Positions 13,600 to 26,758 of a stretch of 64,000 nucleotides of DNA are shown here, in pieces (within the stretch, counting starts at the first letter, position 1; the number at the start of each line of letters is the position of its first letter). A model generated the notes under the pieces. The model was not told the origin of the DNA. It worked only from the letters and a program-made list of their open reading frames with translations, and did no database searches. Both the position numbers and the translations under genes were made by a program. This DNA comes from Silurus meridionalis (taxonomy: Eukaryota > Chordata > Actinopteri > Siluriformes > Siluridae): assembly GCF_014805685.1 (NCBI RefSeq), contig NC_060896.1:13892389-13956388 (forward strand). The letters run 5' to 3'.

Positions 13600-14645
13600 A
13601 GTCTGTTGATTGTGCTTTAAAAAATTGCAAATCCACCCATTAAAAAATGTCCCAAAGTAGTGATAGCTGTGACTGTGCCTTTGTATTCTTCCAAATACCT
13701 GTATCATTTTTGGATTTAAGCCTTAAGGTTTATTTAAAATATGAACTTTATTGCTGTGCACCCAGAAACTCATGGGAAAAACAAATATAGAAATGCCTGC
13801 GATGCTATGCTCTGAGCCTCAGCTACATCACTTGAGTTTATATATGGGATCTGTTCTGTTTTGTAAATGGGACTGTTCTTTTAATCTAGGTTGCACAGTG
13901 ATTATTTTTATTGGGACCTGCTCAGAATATGTTTTAATGAATTTACAAAATAAAACACTATTTTAAACAGTAAAAGTAACAAAGTATTTTGCATCCCAGT
14001 TTGATGCAAAGCTCCAATCTCAATCAGATGTCCTGTGAAACTCTGGGAAGCTTTTTTTAAAAAAAAACAAAAGCTGTATATTATTATCTTTTTGGAACTC
14101 ATTTGATCTGTATTTGTACATTTTTTTATTAATGCTTTAATATTTGGATACATGGAATTAGCCAAACTTGGTAGATGGTTATAAAGCATATGCAAAAATG
14201 TAATTATTCACCAAATTTAATATATGCATTGACAAGAAACTAATCTTAATGGGTTATTTTCTATGTCAAGTAGAGCTATATGGAAAATAAGTCACATTTT
14301 TGAAGAATTATACCTATACGTGGTCACATTTGTTCTCAACTTCAAAACGTCTGTGTATTTATTGACTATTCTGCACATAAGACGTGTATGTATTTCATGC
14401 ACATAAAATGTGAAATATCACTGGCACATCAAAATTTAAACCTAATTTTAAAGCAGTACAGTGTGATTTAATGATGCAGTTCTTAAAGAGGCTGTTTCCA
14501 CATTGACTTTTTCAGTCAATATCCACAGATAAAACAATTAGTAGCATTGTTTGAGCTATTTTACGAGTTGCTCAGTAGCTCCTGGTTCCATAACCGCAAA
14601 TGACTGTATAAGACTATAGAAAGAACATTATTCATAATCTTACAT
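13600..14645. other. AT-rich intergenic DNA
   Basis: I see no gene, complete transposon or long repeat here. The short open frames are uninformative. Confidence 0.4.
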
Positions 14646-14649
14646 TTAA

Positions 14650-14935
14650 GTGCTCATGTTAGTTCTCACTCTCCAGTGTTCTGTATTGTTTAAAGACTAT
14701 AATCACACTCTTGATATCACCCAAATGACGATGGGTTCCCCTTTTGAGTCTGGTTCCTCTCAAGGTTTCTTCCTCATAACATCTAAGGGAGTTTTTTCCT
14801 TGCCACAGTCACCATGGCTGGTCATCAGGGATAAATAAACATCATTTACCTTCATTCTTAAATTCTGTAAAGCTGCTTTATAACAATGTCTGTTGTGAAA
14901 AGCGCTATAGAAATAAACTTGACTTGACTTTTAAG
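14650..14935 (+). mobile_element. Rex1-like LINE 3' tail
   Basis: The segment contains the untranslated tail seen three times in this window: ggttcctctcaaggtttctt, then aaagctgctttataacaatg, ending gaaataaacttgacttgact. The same sequence occurs on the minus strand at 50560-50795, and a relative ends the LINE at 57390-59305. It is a 5'-truncated insertion, the usual state of LINE copies. Confidence 0.7.
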
Positions 14936-15747
14936 AAACTGAAACATTATATGGAGTGTAGGTCTTAACCCACAATTATAGAACTCCGTGATCTCAGTCT
15001 ATCCTGTGACCAAATTCACTGTTCACATGTTTAGAAAATTCAAGTATATTTTAACCCCAAAAAAGGCAATAGAACGCAATGCATACTCAGAAAGGGGATT
15101 GATATAGAGGGCAATAAACTGGCTTACACTGCTTCTAAAAGACAATGAATAGCTTTAAATGATGAATAAGGCCTGCCAAATTCCTGTAAGGGTGTTTCCT
15201 GTCTCTCTCTGGAGTTTGGCACATAGAGAATGAGCCACTGATGGGTCACACAGGCTCTCACTGATTTTTTGTTGGCATCAGCTATGGCCAGCCCGTGTTC
15301 ATTTGCACTTCCTTTACTGCTCCATCCCTTTGTCCAAAAACTTAGCAATAAATTTCTTCAGTCAAGATACATGTTTTAAACTGTTTCTTATATCAGTCTG
15401 TTGTTAAGGAAGGTAAAGGAGTCTAATATAGGGCCAACTAGTTCCTTGCTGTAGTAATGTAGTATGTATTAAGCAATGAAAATCTGTACATACTAAATTA
15501 TGCTTTTTCTGAAACTCTTGAAAATGATGCAGTGTACTGTGTACTTTTTGAACTCCAATAATGCAATTCCATTTTACACAAATCCCACTACCACTGTGCA
15601 TTTGGGTTTACAGCAATACATCTGCTATGCATTTTTATTGGAATGATGCAGCGCTGTCATTGCCTGTCACACTGTCCTGTACTTAATTAATGTTGTTTGT
15701 AATAATATTATAACTTTGTTTTATTTAAATTTTGTGTACATATACAA

Positions 15748-16720
15748 TACTGTGCAAAAGGCAGGTGTGAAAAAATGCTGTAAATTAAGAATGCTCTCAA
15801 AAATAAAAGTAATTGAACAAAAACAAAAGAGAAATACAAATAAATTATCAGTGTGACCACCTTTTGCCTGCAAAACAGCATCAATTCCTTTAGATATACT
15901 TGCACACAGTTTTTGAAAGAACCAACCACAGAATTTCTGTGGATGTAGGCTTCCTCAAATCCTTCTGACTCTTCTTATTTACATTGAAGATAGTTCTTAA
16001 TAGTTCTTAATCATTGGCTGTATGTTTGGTGGTGTTGTCCTGCTGCAGATTTAATTTGGGGCTAACCAGTTGCCTCCATGATGGTATTGCATGATAAATA
16101 AGTATCTGCCTGTATTTCTCAGCATTAAGGACACTATTTATCCTGACCAAATCTTCAACTCGATTTGTAGAAATGCAGCCCCAAACTTGCAAGAAACCTG
16201 CACCAAACTAACTGCCTCCTGCTACAGCCAAATAGTTCAAATTTGGACTATAAGTCCAGAGCACCTGCTGCCATTTTACTGCATCCCGGTTCCTATCTTT
16301 TTGTGCATATTTTAGTCAATTAACCTTGTTTCCATGTTAAAGTATGGCATTTTGGCCACAATTCTTCCTTCAAGACTGGTCAGATTTCTCCAGGCAGTAG
16401 ATGGGTGTACCTGGATCCTGCTGGTTTCCACCCTTCGCTGATGGTACTGCTGGACATTTTCCAATGTCAAAGTGAAGTAATTATGTCTTTTATCTGCATT
16501 AAGTTTCCTTGGCCGATCACTGAGTCTGCAGTTCTCAACATTGCCTAATCTTTATGCTTCTTTCAAATAGCTTAACCAGCAGATATCGAAACCCCAGACT
16601 GCTTTGAAATCTGTGCCAAGGAGGGACTTCGCTGATGCAGCATAACTTCCTTGTGTCTTGTAGCTGTCCTCAGTCTTGCCATGGTGTATGACCTGTGACA
16701 TTAAACTATTTTCCAAAACA
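15748..16720 (-). pseudogene. Tc1-like transposon relic
   Basis: Begins with a terminal-repeat-like aatactgtgcaaaaggcagg and continues into decayed transposase on the minus strand. The best-preserved part (16007-16192) encodes VWGCISTNRVEDLVRI and LQQDNTTKHTAND, the second catalytic aspartate region of Tc1 transposases. Frames are broken and the right terminal repeat is unclear. Confidence 0.7.
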
Positions 16721-17487
16721 TCACTTAGTAGCAGAATAACCTGCCTAAAACCTTGAACAGTATTTGTATAGTTACATTGAAGCTGTTTTGATTCAAATTC
16801 TATATATGCTGCATTAAACTAAATAATTCTATTGAATTATTTTAGTTTCTCTAAAAATAACACATAAAATCTACAGTTAATGTTGTTTTAGCTTATGCAC
16901 TTTCTCAGAAAGGCTAGGATTCTAAATATCTTCTGGTATGACCAAGCATTACTTTGTCTGACCAGATTTAGTCTAACAATGGCCACCAAAGTCTTAGATT
17001 ACTCTTCCTGGCTGCAGTATAAGCTTCTTCTGTTGAAGCCCATTTGCCTCGATGTTTGACATGTAGTGTGTTCTGAGATCTGAGATCACAACATTCATAA
17101 AAACAGGTTATTTAAGATCTCGTAGCCTTCCTGTCAACCTAAACCAGTCTTCTGTGACCTCTTGTCAACAAGGTGTTTTGCCAGGTAGAATTGCAAATCA
17201 CTGGAAACCCTTTCTGTTGTTTGCATCGTTCTGCAAAAATCATAAACTCAAAAGACTTTTGTATGTGAAAAACCCAGATCAAAATATAAACCTGTCTGAG
17301 ATCCTATTTATCCCTGATTTAATGTTTCATGTTATGTAACACCTGAGGGCTACATTTAGCAATATAATATATGAGATCATTCATTTAGTGAACTGTATAA
17401 AACTATAGTCTTTTGTTCACTTGAATATTATGTAAATTATGTACTTGGTTATATCCATTGTTAAGCATCAGAGTTATCCTTACAATG

Positions 17488-17665
<178 letters not shown>

Positions 17666-18019
17666 ATATGCTAATACAATCGTTTAGTAAACCATTAGCT
17701 TGCATGCCATGCCTCATGCTTCTTCTTTACAGCCAGAAGTGGGGGTTGTGAGTGTGTTGATATTCCACAGACCAGACACTTGGGGGTGCTGGTTAGGACC
17801 TCTAGGTATTTTTAGTGGACACACAAACAGACAGACAAATTAGCTGTAACCCCAGTACACAAAAGAGGAACCCACACTTTTTTCTGAAATAACTTGAAAC
17901 CGACAAAAATAATCGGCATTAATGATTGTTCATTTAATATTTATATAAAAATCAGACACTGCTTTTAGTTTTTGATTCAACTGACTATTTTAACTTATAA
18001 AACCAAATAAAAAATGGCA

Positions 18020-18480
18020 TGGACAAACATGACACATAACCTGATATTTTGTTGGATAACTAATAGACTATTAGTCTATAAGACTTCTGCATCTGTGAAC
18101 AGTTAGATTGACAGATAAAGACTCATAAAAGGCCACTTTTGAATAGTCTAGTATTTTCTTTTACCAATTCCTGGGGGCATTGTCCATTTGGAGGACCCAT
18201 GAGCTGCTATTTTTACACATCTTCCTGATGCTGGACAGTGTAATGTGGCAGCTTTAAAAAACAGCCAAAACTAGGCCCCACATGTTTCACAGTCGGTATC
18301 ATGTTTTTCTCCTTTGACAACCTTATTTTTGCATCTGCTGAAGTGCCTTATTAAAAAGTTCCAGTTGTGTTTCATCTGTCCAAATGGCATTCTCCCAGAA
18401 GCAAGCCAATATGCATTTTAGAACTTTATGCAATTCTAAAGTTCAATTTATAATTATTTTTATATTTTTCTTTGCAGTAC
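18020..18480 (-). pseudogene. Very degraded Tc1-like transposon
   Basis: Phrases such as gggggcattgtccatttgga, cacatgtttcacagtcggta and aaatggcattctcccagaag match the minus-strand coding region of salmonid-type Tc1 transposases as I remember them. No intact frame or terminal repeat remains. Confidence 0.5.
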
Positions 18481-19120
18481 CAACACATTTGTCCCTGTCT
18501 GTTTGTACGTATGTATTCCTTATATACACTACATCTATATACACATATAAGTATGTACATATACTTTTTCACAAGAGGTTTTATGATCTTGCCAACATGA
18601 GCAAACTCCTCAGAGAACCACATGCTCTGCTCTATTTATTTCCCATGACAGCTAGAGTATCCAGTACCAGGTCAACATACTTCCTGGCGTAACTCCACGT
18701 TAGTCGTTAAAGCAAAACCTCTGTAGATTCGTTTTTAAATTACTTTTTTTTTTTTTTTAGCTTCTAGCGCTGTATTGCATTTTATTGCTCTTTAGTACCA
18801 TGCCTTTACTGTAATATGGGGTCTTGCAGTAGCCATGGGAATGTTGTTTATTACTCTTTGATGTCTCCAAAACAGTATTTCTTAATAAACTCACTAAACA
18901 CTAGGGGGTGCTGCTCTATCAGTAAAAAACTGATGAATTTTTTTGTTTTTGCACGAAGCTTACAGGATGCAGCATTTTCTGAAGAGCAAATGGAGGGACA
19001 CCACATTGTAACCTATCTTGGTTTCTCGAAGAGTGTTCGTGAAGTCAGATGCTTATATTAGCAATGGGGTTCAGATTGTTCTGTGCCTTCATTATTATTA
19101 TTCTTGAAAGTGTGGGTGTG

Positions 19121-19122
19121 GC

Positions 19123-19149
<27 letters not shown>
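19121..19149. repeat. (GA)n microsatellite
   Basis: About 29 bp of perfect GA repeat. Confidence 0.95.
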
Positions 19150-19154
<5 letters not shown>

Positions 19155-19216
19155 TACTCAAAACGTGCTGAAATAAAACTTTAAAAACTATATAAAAAAT
19201 AACTGGACACTGTTAT

Positions 19217-19866
19217 ACAGTATCTGACAAAAGTGAGTACACCCCTCACATTTCAGCAAAGATTTTTAGAGTATCTTCTCAAGGGACAATGCTCTAGAAA
19301 TAAAAATATGTATATTAGAGTAGAACATTTTAAAGTGCAGCTTGTACAGCAGTACAGATTTACTGTCCTCTGAAAATTACTCAACGTGCAGCCATTATTG
19401 TCTAAATAACTGGTGATAAACGTGAGTACACCTGAAGAGAACATGTCAAAACTATGTACAAAGTGTCAATATTTTGTGTGAGCACCATTGTTATGTAGCA
19501 CTGCCTTAATCCTCCTGGGCATGGAATTCACCAGAGCTGTTGCTGGGATCCTCTTCCACTCCTCCATAATGACATGCCCATCCCTGGAAACTGTACTAAT
19601 CTTTTTATTGCCTAGGCCATCTTTGTGAAGAGCAACAATTCTAATTCTCAAATTCTCAGAGAGATTTTTGCCATTAGGTGCCATGTTGAACAGTCAGTGG
19701 TCAGTAAAAAAGAGAATTGAACTCAAAGCACCAAATTTGAACTGCTTTAATACAAAATACACAAATTTGTATTGTCCTGTCAAGCCGACAAATACATGAA
19801 TATGATGAAAAGGACACATGGCTTTGTATGGTTACATGACCTATGGCTGTTATCACTTAGGGTGTA

Positions 19867-19872
<6 letters not shown>
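19217..19872 (-). mobile_element. Tc1-like element, internally deleted, right end merged into a (TA)n array
   Basis: The left end reads tatctgacaaaagtgagtac. Transposase remnants lie on the minus strand at 19466-19684: MAPNGKNLSENLRIRIVALH and GLGNKKIS (N-terminal DNA-binding domain), joined abruptly to the C-terminal VNSMPRRIKAVLH. The catalytic domain is gone. The right end ggtgtactca runs straight into the TA microsatellite. Confidence 0.75.

Positions 19873-19944
<72 letters not shown>
19869..19944. repeat. (TA)n microsatellite
   Basis: About 76 bp of TA directly abutting the end of the Tc1-like element. Confidence 0.97.
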
Positions 19945-19946
<2 letters not shown>

Positions 19947-20727
19947 AATGTGCATTTTGGACATTTTTTGCGCATTCCCAGGCACTTCAAAAAAGCTTAC
20001 ATGTGAAATATGCATTAGATCAGCTTCTTCTTTTATTACTGTATTCTAAAGTTCCCTGCTGCCTCCAATGCTTGATTTACAGTCGACTGACAGCTGAAAC
20101 AAAAACTTTGTTTAAAAAAAAACAAACTATGATGTCATCTACAGTCTTGCATGACGAAATAGAGAAGCACCTGTAATTGCTGTACAACAGGACTCAATGT
20201 TCTTTCACTATAGCGATCAAGCAATAAAGATCAACAGATCAGTCCATAACATGTGTATCTTGTTATGTTTAGGCAAAAAGTACAGCTTTTTACCCCTCTT
20301 TATAGCTGTGCCTATTTTTTTGTGTTTGCTTGGTTGCTATGCAACATTACCCCGGTTCAAGGCCTTTATGTAAGTTTACGTCACATTTAGTCTGGGAACA
20401 ATTGCTAAGCAGAAGGCTTCATCACAGCTTTGCAGCTCATGCCAAATTTCCTAATTATATTTTGCCTGTATGGAAAATTAGATTTCTGCCCACTTATTAT
20501 ATTTTTCCTTTCTCCTGGGAAGCTTCAGGAGTGGGCAGGTTTTGTTGGCACAGTGTAGTGCAGTGTGTTATGATCCTTTTTTTCAAGGAGGAAGTCGGTG
20601 CTAATGGCCATTTCTAGCTCCCAAGCCACCCCTAAAAGGGGACCCAGTGCCTGGAATTTCTGATGTAGGAGCTGAAAAGGCTGCCGGGGGTTTCCAACAA
20701 TTAAATGTTTGTAACTTGGTTTCTGTT

Positions 20728-20781
<54 letters not shown>

Positions 20782-22479
20782 GCATACTAACAGCAAATGT
20801 AGATTTGATTTAATAGGGGTGATGTGGTTAATGCTTCTGGTTCTAGTAAAGACTCCACACTGTGTTGTCGGCTAACTGGAGCTTGTTTTTCTACAAAAAC
20901 AAACAGGCAGAAGTGCAAGAAAAACAAAAAAAAAAGCTTTAACTAAACACTAAACTAAAACACCATTAGGGGTAACAGTTAGATATCTTATTATAAACTG
21001 CCTGTAGGTGTAGTTATGAAGTCATTTTAAGAAAATACACATTCAATGTTTTCAGCATACTGTATTGCTAGAATGCACAAGCATCAATTTACGATAATCT
21101 TTTTGTGGAACTAAGCTGCGCTTCGCTCAGACCTTTTTTGTTAAGCTTGTATTGAGAAACGCAATTCAAGCCCTAATAAAGACAAGAGCCCCATGTAGAG
21201 GAGGTGCACACAGCGGGATGTGTTTATTTTTCTTTGATGCAATATCCATTTAAGAGGATAGTGAGATATGTAATTCTGTGCCAGCTTCAAAAGACTACAG
21301 TGCCAGGCACTAGAAGGAGTGTACATTAATAATTAATAGGTAATAAATTTAGCTTTCCATAATAGAGATTTCTCTTTTTGTGAGCAAGGTATTCATTATA
21401 AGATATATACTGTAAATATGTATATATTCATATTTCTTGTTTTGAAATGGTGGGGAATTAACTGCACAGTATCCATCAGTGAATAAACATGGTTCGACCC
21501 TGGACTTTCTCATGTTCACTATAAATTAATGTTTAAATTTCAAGTTATTTCTTACATCAAAACATAATTTATGTCATGAAGCCAATGCCACCTGTAAGGT
21601 ACAGTCTTTATTTGCTTTGCAAAACATTACTCATACTGAGATTGTAATTGAAACATAATCTATCACTTATTAACAAGATTCGTAACATCAACATAATTAA
21701 CATAACATTATTCAGCTTTACTATCTCAATGGTGCATGTTCCAAAAGTTTTTTTTACACATGTACCCAACAAAGCTAAGAACAACAAACATGACAAAGTC
21801 TTGCTCTGCTGCTGCCATAAGCTTGAATATTGACCATCAAATTGCCCAGGCTCTAAATTCAGCTTACCCAATATTCTCTGAACCAGTAGTATTTTATATC
21901 CCTTTGCCCTTTTTTGAAATCCAACTAACTATATTTACAAGTGATAGATTACAGCTCAAAGTCTTATGCAGAAAGGACTAAATAACTAACTGCGCTAACT
22001 AACTGATATATTGTGTACTAACATATTTTTTATACAAAAAAAAATTGCATTAGACCACAATTCACCACGTTTGGACACATGTATGGGCATATTTAAATTT
22101 AAAACAGAAGTAAGTTTGAACCTGTAAAAGCAGTCAGACAAACCTGTGCTCCAAAATGTTGGCGGCTGAACAGGCAACAGGTGCATTAAGTGATTTGAAT
22201 TGTGTAATGTGATATAATGTTTTGTTCAGATCTACATGTGGATTTTGTGGTGCCATGTAAGAGATATCTTCCAGGCTTTAAATGCAAAAAACTGACATGA
22301 TTGATTAGTTTTATTTTTGTATTTGTACTTTTGTTTGAACTGTTCCTATTCGTTTTATTGATTTATTTTTGCTTATTAAAAACTTTTCTTATTCTATTTG
22401 CTCTCTCAAGTGTCTTTGCGTTGCAAAATGTCACTATTCATATGTGCTTAACATATGGATTTTAAACATTTTACACAGC

Positions 22480-22484
<5 letters not shown>
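19945..22484. other. Intergenic DNA with one CA microsatellite
   Basis: No gene recognised. A (CA)n array of about 50 bp lies at 20731-20780. The rest is AT-rich with short uninformative frames. Confidence 0.4.
20731..20780. repeat. (AC)n microsatellite
   Basis: About 50 bp of perfect AC repeat. Confidence 0.97.

Positions 22485-22555
<71 letters not shown>
22485..22555. repeat. (TA)n microsatellite
   Basis: About 70 bp of TA, ending exactly where the foldback MITE begins. Confidence 0.97.
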
Positions 22556-22560
<5 letters not shown>

Positions 22561-22912
22561 TACAGACCAAAAGTTTGGACACACCTTCTCATTCAAATTC
22601 AAATTCTCATGACTATGAAAATTGTAGAGTCACACTGAAGGCATCAAAACTATGAATTAACACATGTGGAATTATATACATAACAAAAATGTGAAACAAC
22701 TGAAAATATGTCATATTGTAAGGTTCTTCAAAGTAGCCACCTTTTGCTTAGATTACTGCTTTGCACAGTAGGCATTCTCTTGATGCCTACTTTGAAGAAC
22801 CTACAATATGACATATTTTCAGTTCACTTTTTTGTTATGTATATAATTCCACATGTGTTAATTCATAGTTTTGATGCCTTCAGTGTGTCTCTACTTTTGG
22901 TCTGTACTGTAT
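22556..22912. mobile_element. Foldback MITE, Tc1-like ends
   Basis: Ends read agtacagaccaaaagtttgg on the left and the inverted cttttggtctgtactgtata on the right. Inside, 22624-22736 and 22786-22893 are inverted copies of each other (for example gaaggcatcaaaactatgaa against ttcatagttttgatgccttc), so the transcript would form a hairpin of over 100 bp with a loop of about 50 nt. There is no coding capacity. More copies of the same end sequence lie at 22925-22945 and 23909-23950. Confidence 0.85.
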
Positions 22913-22950
22913 ATATAATATATATAAACTTTTGGTCTGTACTGTATATA

Positions 22951-23896
22951 CAGTGGAACCCGGTTATGTCGATGTCCTAGGGGGTCGCCAAAAGCATCGA
23001 GGTAACCGATGATCGAGATAAACGAAAATCAATATGGCGGCAATATATTAACGTGCTTGAAATTTCTTTATGTACATGATGTGCGTTAATAAATGAGAAT
23101 GTGCATGCACGTGTTTTTGAAGGTTTTTTTTACACAACAGCGTTGCCGCGATTTGTTTGATGAAGGCATGCTATAAAAATACATACAGTACATGTTTATC
23201 TGTCAGGAATCCACCTGCCACGCCCCCTTCGGCCCCCTTCAGCGTAGCAGGTGCTTTCCCGGCCGCTTTCTCTGAAGCTCCCGACTTTAATCGCGCACAT
23301 ATGGTGCTCGTTTAGCATCATCACCAGCTCCTATTTAAACTTCCACACTCTCACTGTCCGTTATTGTTGGTATATGTTGGTTCACGGCGGTTGTTGTTAT
23401 CGCTCATGCGTATCCCGGTACGTGCCTTCCCACCGGCACTCTCTCAACGGCTGCGCTTTTCTTCCCAAAGCGCACCGAGGATTCCCCCCGATCCTGCCGG
23501 TGTTCATTCTATGATTTTGCTCGTCCCACGTTCCGCGCCGCCAAGCGCGGCTTTCGCCTTGCGTTCATCGCATAACATTTAACAACAAAAGGCATATGTG
23601 CACTAACTAACAGCAGAGATTCACCAGTATACAATACAACACCTGTAGCAGCTGTAAGCCTTGATTTTTTCCGCCACTTCCGCGAGTTATTCTGCGGCTG
23701 CACCGAGATAACCGACGTTAAATGGCAAATTTTTTCCCCCTTGTGCTCGAGATATTAGGGTTCGGCGACATAAAAAAAGTCGACATAACCGATAAAAAAT
23801 GCTTAGAAAAAGCGAGAATTTGGCGGTTCCACTTCAAAAACGTCGACTTAATAGGGTTGTCCAGATAACCCAGGGCGGGATAACCGGGTTCCACTG
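22951..23896. mobile_element. pogo/Tigger-like non-autonomous DNA transposon
   Basis: Perfect terminal inverted repeats of 17 bp: cagtggaacccggttat at 22951 and its reverse complement ending at 23896. Both are flanked by TA, the target duplication of pogo/Tc1 elements. The sub-terminal sequences also look related (gtcgacataaccgat, gatcgagataaacga). No transposase frame is present. The GC-rich centre (23201-23577) looks foreign to the rest. Confidence 0.8.
23201..23577. other. GC-rich, LTR-like insert inside the pogo-like element
   Basis: A block of about 377 bp begins tgtcaggaatccacctgcca and ends gcgttcatcgcataaca, i.e. TG...CA. It is much richer in G, C and CpG than its AT-rich surroundings and contains a TATA-like tatttaaac. 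It could be a solo LTR of a retrotransposon. The flanking tttatc and tttaac are only an approximate target duplication, so this is tentative. Confidence 0.3.
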
Positions 23897-24220
23897 TATA
23901 ATATATATACAGTACAGACCAAACGTTTGGACACACAAGGTCTGTACTGTATATATATATATATGATTTCCACATCCCATCTGCCATTTGTAAACTATTA
24001 GGCTTTCACGGGTCAAACATGCAGCCCCTGTGGACAGAGCGTTAAAGCTTTTACATCCAGTCAGTCAACATACTTTAGGTTATAGTCCATTAAAACCAAA
24101 TATAGAATATAGAAGACACCCTGAAAAAAAAACCAGTATGAATGCTAATGTGCTGACAGTGTATCTATGACTAGTATGTTAGTAATGCTTTATAATCTAA
24201 TAATGTTTTCTCTCACTCAG

Positions 24221-24321
24221 GGCTGAAGAGACAGAGCTATGACTCAGAGAGTGGGAGCAGCACGTCCCTCGACCATAGTTGCCATTTTAGAACCTCATCA
24301 CCACCCTGTCTCACTAAATGA
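24221..24321 (+). other. Candidate orphan terminal exon
   Basis: A strong acceptor (gttttctctcactcag) is followed by a frame open for 32 codons, beginning LKRQSYDSESGSSTSLDHS and ending in TGA at 24319-24321. Polar, Ser-rich composition would suit a protein C-terminus. I recognise no family, and no partner exon was found upstream. It may be chance, a lncRNA exon or a real terminal exon. Confidence 0.2.
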
Positions 24322-24329
24322 AACTGCCT

Positions 24330-26050
24330 ATCAAGAAAGAAGGACCCTTGACTCATAGGTCCTAGACAGGATCTCTGAAATAGCCTCTTCATATCATATT
24401 ATTAAAGTTATACATTTCAAGGTTGAAAGTGTAAAGACTGATCAGAAACACCTAAATGTACCAAATATGACATTTTCATTAACTATTCTCATGAGATACA
24501 CTTCATACGGAGATAGAAAAAGAGATTTACTAGCTCATGTTGCCCTAAAAGCAATATTGAGATAGGAGTTGATTGTGTATTTAATAAAGGGAAGCAGTGA
24601 CAATGTTGACTTAGCATGCAACCGGTCCCTTGTGGCAACTTTACTTTTCACAGGGAAAAGACTGCAACTGCTTTTTCTTTCCCACTGAGGAAGAAGCTTT
24701 AAACGAATATTCATCTGTCAGATTAATTCAAAGGAAGCACTAGATATATCAAGGGTACAGTATCTTAATGTATCAGAGATGCCAATTAGTTACTATTATT
24801 CTTAATTACATATTTTATGTTTTTGCATTAATGGCAAGTTGCACTGTATAGCACTGTACAGGTCTATACTCTATACCGATTACCAGTATTTAGTGTACAA
24901 CAAGGGCTGCTAGTATAAATATTTATTGGAATGCCACAGGTGACAGAATCTACCTACTGAATACTGTAAATCACATTTAAAATATTGCACTCGGTATCAT
25001 ATTGTAGGAATTAAAGAAACTTATTACATATAAGGTGGGACTGTAGAAATGTTCAAGTAAACTATCCAACATTCTTACCCTCATTTCCTCCGAAACATCA
25101 AAATTGAAGATGAGTCTAAAAGGCACTTAGTGGTAATGGTTTGTGATTATTTATGCATAGATTCATATTCGAGGATGGATGTCATTACAGCTGAGATCTC
25201 TTATCATGCACTTTAAATAATTATCTTCACTCCTCTTCTTCCCTGAAATATGGAAATTGTAATTTAATACAGAACAGATTGCTATAACATGAGAAAATGA
25301 TGGCCTTATACTGTACATTAGTCCACATTAGTATTCTTGATTTTTTTTCCCCCTACATTTTGTCTTAAAACAAACTTGCAATGAAATAGACTAAAGCATG
25401 AATCAAAAGAGCAGGAGAAAAAAAAATCCCCAGATTTCTTGCATCATGAATATTAAGAAGCTATCAAAACAAGCCTTTTATTAAAGTTCTGGAACAGTAT
25501 AGAAAGCTTTGCTTATTTAAATAAATTTTGACTGAAAGCTGTATAATCCATTTTTATGAACAGAAGACCCTCTACCAGAAATTAGTCTCTGGGATAAGGA
25601 GAGCATTAGTCAAAAGCATAGAGGGTATTTATGCAAGACAGTGTGTATGTGCATTGCTTCTAGAGGCTATGTACTTTCTTATACAGAGCACAAGTGTAGA
25701 GTCATGTCACTTAAGATAGCTCTGTGCAAGCTCACATTACATTTATGCTTTTTCCCAGAGAGAACCGTTAAACATGTGGTAAGCTAAGATCATGACAGTG
25801 ATGATTAAATATATTGTGCCGGTGTGATTGTAGTATCAGCTATTTTTTACCCGAGTCTCCAAGGGACAGCGATTTGATGGCCAGGCTCTTATCCTGGCCT
25901 GGTTATGCAGGAAAATGTCACACAGATTGACAATGTACTATGCCATTTTATTTAAAGCCAAGGGTATTTAAACTTCAGAGACATCAGAAGGTCAGTCAAA
26001 AGAGCAGACTTACCGTATTAGGGAATGCTAACAAAAGAGATTCATAAATT
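24330..26050. other. AT-rich intergenic DNA
   Basis: No gene, transposon end or repeat array recognised in this stretch. Confidence 0.4.
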
Positions 26051-26051
26051 C

Positions 26052-26056
<5 letters not shown>

Positions 26057-26140
<84 letters not shown>
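26057..26140. repeat. Compound (TA)n-(GATA)n microsatellite
   Basis: About 33 bp of TA followed by about 52 bp of GATA. GATA arrays are common in fish genomes. Confidence 0.97.
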
Positions 26141-26758
26141 CTATTAATATCACAAAATACTTCTTTCATCTGCCCACATGTTCTGCAATCATGGTTCTTG
26201 GCACCGAACCTGAAATAGGAGAGATACTGCTGCAAATCAAGTAACCTTTGTGTTTTCTCTCTTGAACTGTTGCTTAATATCTGAGTCACCATTAATAATC
26301 TTGTACTGAAGTAGATGCCTATTAAAGGTCAAAGTATTTAACCTTTTTTTAGAAACATATAGTGACATTTATGTCTTTACAATTTTTTCAGAAAGCCACA
26401 AAAAAATTATATTGGAGGTTGGAGGTTCTTGTATCAAGCCTCCACATTCCTGTGAGGCCTTTCGTTGCTTTGTTGTTGCTTTGTTGTTGTAACTAAGCAT
26501 GTGACAGGTCCATGTTTCAGGCTGTGTATCACCGACGGGCTCTTCTTTAGGCTGCTGAATATTGCATATGAGATAATGTTGTGTGCGGATCAGATTCTTA
26601 TTCCTGTAAGCAGGATAACAGATGCTGCCCACAGCAGCACACCGCTGCTTTTTAATATATAGATAATATCCGTTAGGAAAACACAGAACCGCAGTATTTC
26701 GATTATATAATGGTTGAGGGGACCTATAATAAGTCCAGCTTGGATACTGCCTAGTTTG

